Below are positions 33,870 through 39,083 of a stretch of 39,083 nucleotides of DNA, one piece after another. The notes beneath the pieces are model-generated. The model had not been told where the DNA came from. It did not search any database and saw nothing but the letters and a program-made list of their open reading frames with translations. Origin of the DNA: Tannerellaceae bacterium (lineage in GTDB: Bacteria > Bacteroidota > Bacteroidia > Bacteroidales > Tannerellaceae); assembly GCA_031264865.1 (NCBI GenBank), contig JAISDJ010000081.1, positions 1 through 39,083 of the forward strand. Reading direction: 5' to 3'. Position numbers and translations under genes: made by a program. How positions within the stretch are numbered: position 1 is the stretch's first letter; each line of letters opens with the position of its first letter.

Positions 33870-34881
33870 GTTTCTTTTGCCAGTTCCAGGCGGTGACTAA
33901 TGTATCTTCAACGGTTTCTTTGGCTGTCCAACCTAATACTTTGTTGGCATGTTCCGGGTTTGCCCATACCTTTTCGATGTCGCCTTCGCGACGGTTGACG
34001 ATTTTGTAAGGGACCTTTACGCCTGTGCTTTTCTCAAAGGCATTGATTAACTCCAGGACAGATACACCTCGTCCGGTACCTAAGTTGAAGATCTCAAGAT
34101 TGTCTTTCGATTTATTTTCAAGCATGCGGTCCATAGCGATAACATGGGCTTTGGCTAAGTCTACCACGTTGATATAGTCGCGGATACAGGAGCCGTCAGG
34201 AGTATCGTAATCATCGCCAAAAACACTTAGTTCTTTCCGGATACCTATCGCTGTCTGGGTAACGAAGGGAACCAGGTTTTGAGGAACGCCATTGGGAAGT
34301 TCGCCTATTTCTGCGCTGGGATGTGCGCCTATCGGATTAAAATAACGAAGAATGATACTCTTGAATGGAAGTCCTGCATAGATAGCATCGCGGATAATTT
34401 CTTCATTAATCTGTTTGGTATTGCCATAAGGAGACAAGGCTGGCTTAATTGGAGCGTCTTCTGTAACCGGAAGTACATCCGGCTGGCCATAAACGGTACA
34501 TGAAGATGAAAATACAATGCCTTCAATAGCATATTCGGGCATCAAGTCCAACAGGTTGAGAAGTGTAACAAGGTTGTTGCGATAATATGCCAATGGTTTA
34601 TGTACCGATTCGCCGACAGCTTTACTTGCCGCAAAATGAATAATCCCTTTGATTTCTTTATTTTCTATGAGAACTTTTTGCAAACCTGGTTTATCATTGC
34701 AATCCATTTCGTAAAAAACCGGACGAATACCGGAAATTCTTTCAATTCCGTCTATCACCTCTTTAGTAGAATTGGAGAGGTTGTCAATAATAACTACTTC
34801 ATAGCCGGCAGCCTGGAGTTCTACCACCGTATGCGAACCAATATATCCGGTTCCGCCTGTTACTAAAATTTTCTTTTTCAT
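33850..34881 (-). CDS. galE: UDP-glucose 4-epimerase
   Basis: The 343-residue short-chain dehydrogenase-type protein has the NAD motif GGTGYIG (9-15). The catalytic residues are the SSSCTVYG segment with Thr129 and the pair Tyr152/Lys156 in SPYGNTK, and RYFNPIGAHPSAEIGE binds the sugar nucleotide. It interconverts UDP-glucose and UDP-galactose for galactose use and glycan synthesis. It lies 25 bp downstream of rnfA and may be read through from the rnf operon. Confidence 0.95.
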   Translation of the reverse strand: MKKKILVTGGTGYIGSHTVVELQAAGYEVVIIDNLSNSTKEVIDGIERISGIRPVFYEMDCNDKPGLQKVLIENKEIKGIIHFAASKAVGESVHKPLAYYRNNLVTLLNLLDLMPEYAIEGIVFSSSCTVYGQPDVLPVTEDAPIKPALSPYGNTKQINEEIIRDAIYAGLPFKSIILRYFNPIGAHPSAEIGELPNGVPQNLVPFVTQTAIGIRKELSVFGDDYDTPDGSCIRDYINVVDLAKAHVIAMDRMLENKSKDNLEIFNLGTGRGVSVLELINAFEKSTGVKVPYKIVNRREGDIEKVWANPEHANKVLGWTAKETVEDTLVTAWNWQKKLKTGDL

Positions 34882-34906
34882 CTGTAATTTCCTTTCATAC
34901 TATTTT

Positions 34907-35479
34907 TTATACAATGCCGGAGAAACCCATAAAGGCCATCGCTAATAGTCCGGCAGTAATAAGTGCTATTGGCGTTCCTTTCATACCCTCGGGCACACGT
35001 GTCATGGCCAGTTGCTCGCGGATACCTGCAAAGATAATCAAAGCTAAAGCAAATCCAATGGCAGTAGAGAAAGCAAATACCACTGTTTCCAATAAATTAT
35101 ATTCTTTTTGGATAACCAGGATTGCGACTCCTAATATACAACAGTTGGTAGTAATCAATGGAAGAAATACTCCCAATGCCTGATAGAGAGCAGGGGAGAC
35201 CTTTTTCAGGATAATCTCCACCATCTGAACTAATGCGGCAATAATTAGAATAAAAGTAATAGTTTGCATAAAGCCCAGTCCGAAAGCATCCAATACATAT
35301 TTTTGAACCAGGAAGGTTACAATGGTAGATATGGTAAGTACAAATGTTACGGCAGCTCCCATCCCTGCGGCTGTTTCTACCTTTTTAGATACGCCTAAAA
35401 AGGGACAAATTCCCAAAAACTGGGCTAATACAATATTATTTACAAAAACAGCGGCTATAAATATTAATATATATTCCAT
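34907..35479 (-). CDS. rnfA: Rnf complex subunit A
   Basis: The 190-residue membrane protein has six helices and starts MEYILIFIAAVFVNNIVLAQFLGICPFLGVSKK, with the NNIVLAQFLG signature and the half-helix Cys that, with its partner in RnfE, binds a membrane Fe-S cluster. It is the inverted-topology partner of RnfE. It forms the membrane core of the ferredoxin:NAD+ oxidoreductase that pumps Na+ or H+. It is last in the rnfBCDGEA order. Confidence 0.95.
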   Translation of the reverse strand: MEYILIFIAAVFVNNIVLAQFLGICPFLGVSKKVETAAGMGAAVTFVLTISTIVTFLVQKYVLDAFGLGFMQTITFILIIAALVQMVEIILKKVSPALYQALGVFLPLITTNCCILGVAILVIQKEYNLLETVVFAFSTAIGFALALIIFAGIREQLAMTRVPEGMKGTPIALITAGLLAMAFMGFSGIV

Positions 35480-35493
35480 AATTCTGTTATTTA

Positions 35494-36078
35494 TCAGGCT
35501 TTACGAAGTTTATTTACAATAGCAATCAGGAAACCCAAGACAATAAAAGCGCCGGGAGCCAATACAAAGATGAGCGATCCATATTCTTCCGGAATAAGGG
35601 AAAAGCCAAAGAATTTACCGGTTCCCAACAACTCACGGATAGTACCCAGTAAGGTAAGCGCCAATGTGAATCCAAGGCCCATTCCCAAACCATCAAGCGA
35701 AGAACTGATGATACCGTTCTTAGCCGCAAATGCCTCGGCACGGCCTAACACAATACAGTTTACAACAATCAACGGAATGAATAATCCGAGACTGGCATAC
35801 AAGGCCGGAACGAATGCTTCCATACACATCTGAACTACCGTAACGAATGCAGCAATCACAACGATATATCCCGGTATACGCACCTGATCGGGAATGAGAT
35901 TCTTCAAGGCGGAAATGGCCATATTGGAGCAAGCCAGTACAAATGCCGTAGCTAATCCCATACCCATACCATTAATGGCTGAAGAGGTGGTTCCTAACGT
36001 AGGACACATCCCTAACAATAAAACAAAGGTTGGATTTTCTTTGATGATACCGTTTGTTAATACCTTTAGTTTACTCAT
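35494..36078 (-). CDS. rnfE: Rnf complex subunit E
   Basis: The 194-residue membrane protein has six helices. NPTFVLLLGMCPTLGTTSS near the start (cluster Cys in GMCPTLG) and a second Cys in the VNCIVLGRAEAF region are the RnfE signatures. It pairs with RnfA in the membrane core. Its start overlaps the end of rnfG by 8 bp, and 14 bp separate it from rnfA. Confidence 0.95.
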   Translation of the reverse strand: MSKLKVLTNGIIKENPTFVLLLGMCPTLGTTSSAINGMGMGLATAFVLACSNMAISALKNLIPDQVRIPGYIVVIAAFVTVVQMCMEAFVPALYASLGLFIPLIVVNCIVLGRAEAFAAKNGIISSSLDGLGMGLGFTLALTLLGTIRELLGTGKFFGFSLIPEEYGSLIFVLAPGAFIVLGFLIAIVNKLRKA

Positions 36079-36712
36079 TACTTTCTCCTTCCTTTTTATC
36101 TGTTGAACTTGTTGCTCCGGTAGTCGAATCGGTTACCGTCCCTTTATAGGCACTGTAAGCGCGGTTAATGGCATTGAGGAATGCACGGCTGGTAATGGTT
36201 GAAGCGGTAATAGCGTCTACATCTCCGCCGTCTTTGGTTACCGACAAGTTTCCATTCGCTAATGATTTACCGATAACGCTCTGTTTGTTCTTTTCAGTTC
36301 TGAACCATTCCTGCATTTTAGAACCTAAGCCCGGTGTTTCCGCATGTTGGAGAACAGAATAATTCACTAATTTCCCTTCCGTATCAAAACCGACAATTAC
36401 TTTGATTTCTCCGCTGAATCCATTTTTTGTATTGCTTTCTACGGCTACTCCGACTTGTTTTCCGTCTTTTACAGCCGGATAGATCAGTAACGAATCACCG
36501 TCTGAAGTGACGGCTTTATAAGCATCCTGAACCGGATTATTGTCGAAGGCGGGAGTTACTTCCTTAATGGCAGCTTCCAGAGCGGCTGCTTTAGCCAATG
36601 CAATGGGTTCGGAGGTGTACATATTTACTCCGGCTAAAATAACTCCTGCCGACATACATATAATCGTAAGCGAAAGGAGCATATTGGGTAATGTTGATTT
36701 TAATTTTTCCAT
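36071..36712 (-). CDS. rnfG: Rnf complex subunit G (covalent FMN)
   Basis: The 213-residue protein has one N-terminal membrane anchor (about 10-30) and a periplasmic FMN domain. The flavinylation motif is DAITASTITS (about 166-175), with Thr172 aligned to the FMN-bearing Thr; the usual SGAT is replaced by TAST. The C-terminus is a Thr/Ser/Glu-rich tail. It is attached by an ApbE-type flavin transferase encoded elsewhere. It lies 2 bp from rnfD. Confidence 0.93.
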   Translation of the reverse strand: MEKLKSTLPNMLLSLTIICMSAGVILAGVNMYTSEPIALAKAAALEAAIKEVTPAFDNNPVQDAYKAVTSDGDSLLIYPAVKDGKQVGVAVESNTKNGFSGEIKVIVGFDTEGKLVNYSVLQHAETPGLGSKMQEWFRTEKNKQSVIGKSLANGNLSVTKDGGDVDAITASTITSRAFLNAINRAYSAYKGTVTDSTTGATSSTDKKEGESNE

Positions 36713-36714
36713 AC

Positions 36715-37674
36715 TTATTTTCCTCCGAAGTGTTTAGGTTTGATATAGTTATTTATAAGCGGAGTAAATGCGTTCATAATTAAAATAGCAAAGGAAACGC
36801 CCTCCGGATACGAACCAAACAAACGTATGACTGTCGTTAATATACCGATACCAACTCCGTACACAAGCATTCCCGTTTTACTCATGGGAGACGTTGTATA
36901 ATCGGTTGCCATAAAGATTGCTCCCAACAATAATCCTCCAGACAAAAGATGTACGAACGGATTAGCGTACGAATAAGGATCCACACCATACATAATACCG
37001 GTAAAGATAGCTACAGTACCTATAATAGCTACGGGGATATGCCAGGTAATTATTTTGCGAACTAACATATAAACCAATCCCATCAAAAGGGCTATAGCAC
37101 CTACTTCGCCCAGGCTTCCTCCCATATTACCTACTAACATATCTGTATAAGAAGGCAAATTAGTAACACCTTCGTTGATCAAAGATAAAACAGTTGCCCC
37201 GGTCTGTCCATCTGTATAATGCATAGACATTGGTTCTGGAACCGGCCAGGTAGTCATTTGCGCCGGAAAAGATATTAATAGAAAGACACGACCAACTAAA
37301 GCCGGATTAAAAATATTTTTCCCCAGTCCTCCAAAAGCCATTTTCCCGATTCCGATAGCGGCAAAAGCTCCGATAATAACAATCCAGACAGGAAGATTAG
37401 ACGGTAAATTAAACGCTAAAAGTATGCCCGTAAGGATAGCCGACCCATCCCGTATGGTTGGTTCTTTCTTCAGCAAAAACTTCTGGATAAGATATTCAAT
37501 CATAACACAAGAAGTAACCGATACCGCTGTAACAATCAACGCTCCCAGCCCGAAGTAATAAAGGGATACCAAAACGGCAGGAATTAAGGCGATCAATACG
37601 CCGTACATATTCTTCTGTATGCTGTCGCCACCATGTATATGGGGAGAAGGAGATATAATCAGTTTGTTTTCCAT
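36715..37674 (-). CDS. rnfD: Rnf complex subunit D (covalent FMN, membrane)
   Basis: The 319-residue multi-pass membrane protein has about ten helices. SPHIHGGDS begins the N-terminus. The second covalent FMN site is ATDYTTSPMS (Thr260/261), and LPSNLPVW and AFGGLGKNIFNPALVGRVFL are family segments. It forms part of the route of electrons and ion translocation. It lies 12 bp downstream of rnfC. Confidence 0.95.
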   Translation of the reverse strand: MENKLIISPSPHIHGGDSIQKNMYGVLIALIPAVLVSLYYFGLGALIVTAVSVTSCVMIEYLIQKFLLKKEPTIRDGSAILTGILLAFNLPSNLPVWIVIIGAFAAIGIGKMAFGGLGKNIFNPALVGRVFLLISFPAQMTTWPVPEPMSMHYTDGQTGATVLSLINEGVTNLPSYTDMLVGNMGGSLGEVGAIALLMGLVYMLVRKIITWHIPVAIIGTVAIFTGIMYGVDPYSYANPFVHLLSGGLLLGAIFMATDYTTSPMSKTGMLVYGVGIGILTTVIRLFGSYPEGVSFAILIMNAFTPLINNYIKPKHFGGK

Positions 37675-37686
37675 ATAAGCTTCTGT

Positions 37687-39018
37687 TTATGACTTTCTGG
37701 CACGGATAATGCCCATTACTTTTCCTTTACCTAAACGAATATAATCCAGTAAGACCCGATTAGCCGGACAGGTATAGCTGCATGAACCACATTCGATACA
37801 GTCTACAATATAATTCTTTTCAGCCAGTTCCCAATCCTGAAAATCAGTAGCATCCATTAATAAGGTAGGATTTAATCCCATCGGGCAAACATTTACACAT
37901 TTGGCGCAACGGATACAGTCATTCATGGGCCTGCGTACCGCTTCCTCATGAGAAAGAATTAATATACCCGAGCTACCTTTGGCTACCGGAACATCGGCGC
38001 TTATCAACGCTTTTCCCATCATAGGACCGCCACCGATAATCTTGCCGGTATTTTCCGGTAATCCACCTGCTACACTGATTAAGTTATGAATGGGCGTACC
38101 CAAACGAACTAATAAATTGGAAGGATTGGAAAGGCTTTTCCCTGTAACCGTTACTACCCGTTCGATAAGCGGTTTGTTCTTCTGTACGGCTTCATATACA
38201 GCAAACGCTGTTCCTACGTTCTGCACCACAGCACCAACGGAAATGGGTAAAGCGCCGCTCTTCACCTGTCGGCGTACCACGGCATCAATCAATTGTTTTT
38301 CGCCTCCTTGAGGATATCTTGATTTCAACGGTACAACTTCCATACCGATGTATCCTTTTACAAGGTTGGTAAAATGGGCTATTGCGTCTGGTTTATTATG
38401 TTCGATACCAATAACAGCTCTCATTACATTAATGGCTTTCATCAAGATAGAAATACCAACGACTATTTCTTCTCCTTTTTCCATCATTAACGAATGGTCT
38501 GAAGTAAGATACGGTTCACATTCAGCAGCATTAATAATCAGTAGTTCAGCCTTATTACCCGGAGGCGGCGTTAGTTTTACTTGTGTAGGAAAGGTAGCTC
38601 CTCCCATACCCACGATACCGGCTTCCGTGATTTTGTCTATAATCTCTTTCGACGACAGGTTACATTCTTTTATCAATTTCCCGCTGCGGTCTATGGATTC
38701 TTCCCACTCATCACCTTCAACGTCTATAAATACCGCAGGGCGTTTATAACCGCTTGCGTCGAGCGCATTGTCTATTTTAGTTATTTTTCCCGAAACAGAC
38801 GAATGGATGTTGGCCGATACAAAACCACCGGCTTTGCCTATTAGTGTTCCGGCTTTTACCATGTCGCCTTTCTTTACTACTGCTTGCGCAGGCGCTCCGA
38901 TATGTTGTGCCAATGGTATGATTACCTGTTCGGGGATATCCAACAGGCTTATTTTCTTTCCGGAAGACAGTTTGCTTTCAGGTGGATGTATACCTCCGAT
39001 TCTAAATGTCCTTAGCAT
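37687..39018 (-). CDS. rnfC: Rnf complex subunit C (Fe-S, NADH site)
   Basis: The 443-residue soluble subunit has an N-terminal barrel-sandwich hybrid domain, then a flavin/NADH-binding region (GMGGATFPTQVKL, near 140) and an SLBB-like region. Two 4Fe-4S motifs follow: Cys368, 371, 374, 378 (CIRCAKCVNVCP) and Cys407, 410, 413, 417 (CIECGSCSYTCP). It reduces NAD+ with electrons from the Rnf chain. It lies 16 bp after the rnfB stop. Confidence 0.95.
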   Translation of the reverse strand: MLRTFRIGGIHPPESKLSSGKKISLLDIPEQVIIPLAQHIGAPAQAVVKKGDMVKAGTLIGKAGGFVSANIHSSVSGKITKIDNALDASGYKRPAVFIDVEGDEWEESIDRSGKLIKECNLSSKEIIDKITEAGIVGMGGATFPTQVKLTPPPGNKAELLIINAAECEPYLTSDHSLMMEKGEEIVVGISILMKAINVMRAVIGIEHNKPDAIAHFTNLVKGYIGMEVVPLKSRYPQGGEKQLIDAVVRRQVKSGALPISVGAVVQNVGTAFAVYEAVQKNKPLIERVVTVTGKSLSNPSNLLVRLGTPIHNLISVAGGLPENTGKIIGGGPMMGKALISADVPVAKGSSGILILSHEEAVRRPMNDCIRCAKCVNVCPMGLNPTLLMDATDFQDWELAEKNYIVDCIECGSCSYTCPANRVLLDYIRLGKGKVMGIIRARKS

Positions 39019-39034
39019 ACTTCAGATTATATTA

Positions 39035-39083
39035 TTAATTGGTTTCTTGTTTATTCGTACTATCTTCTGTTACTTTTTCCTTG
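39035..39083 (-). CDS. rnfB: C-terminus of Rnf complex subunit B (partial)
   Basis: A minus-strand frame enters at the window edge and ends with KEKVTEDSTNKQETN and a TAA at 39037-39035. A variable, charged tail at this place, directly before rnfC, is what RnfB would have; its Fe-S motifs lie outside the window. The identity rests on the operon order. Confidence 0.7.
   Translation of the reverse strand, partial: KEKVTEDSTNKQETN

Overview
The window looks like a chromosomal segment of a Bacteroidota bacterium of the order Bacteroidales, possibly close to Parabacteroides or Tannerellaceae; the genus is inference. The evidence is the gene content and the promoters. Genes include imelysin and di-heme lipoproteins, a TPR/transmembrane/HTH regulator, a short SerA and many SPII lipoproteins followed by Asp-rich stretches. 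Several starts are preceded by TAnnTTTG with TTG or TTTG 19-20 bp upstream, the Bacteroides-type sigma factor pattern. Shine-Dalgarno sequences are weak. There is no rRNA, CRISPR array or prophage.

Layout. Positions 1-105 hold the end of a probable IS256-like element. Positions 129-956 encode an RRM protein and a cold-shock-domain protein (minus strand). Initiator tRNA-fMet lies at 1499-1570. Positions 1674-5675 form a tight plus-strand operon: GntP/DsdX-type permease, RidA, zinc/PLP D-serine dehydratase-like enzyme and M19 dipeptidase. This reads as D-serine (D-amino acid) import and catabolism, with RidA removing the 2-aminoacrylate produced. Positions 5670-7094 hold a zinc-ribbon/AraC/GyrI regulator and a stand-alone paralogue of its zinc ribbon. 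Next come a small outer-membrane barrel and priA (7498-10601), then two minus-strand envelope genes and a 1,093-residue DUF4132 protein (10625-15750). An exported Gfo/Idh/MocA protein, a winged-helix/membrane-protein pair and an exported SMP-30 protein fill 16018-19077.

Positions 19628-23710 form a porin, imelysin lipoprotein and two-CxxCH di-heme oxidoreductase operon, probably for metal handling at the envelope. It is followed by queH, a GH5 lipoprotein overlapping rarA, the serine operon serC-serA-DUF1015-HAD (27035-30931), two small lipoproteins and a lipoprotein-type TPR/TM/HTH regulator. The right end (33850-39083, minus strand) is rnfBCDGEA followed by galE, with rnfB cut by the window edge. 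Rnf couples ferredoxin:NAD+ electron transfer to ion pumping.

The least explained signal is between genes. Three divergent intergenic regions (957-1498, 7095-7497, 19078-19627) each carry an array of exactly four 22-bp units, 88 bp in total, with a short quasi-palindromic core in each unit. Two of the arrays run into the same 29-bp box at the same position, while the third uses a different core sequence on the same 22-bp spacing. A fourth divergent region carries a long inverted repeat (15811-15901). A perfect 18-bp-arm palindrome overlaps the probable promoter of the TPR/HTH regulator (32132-32169).
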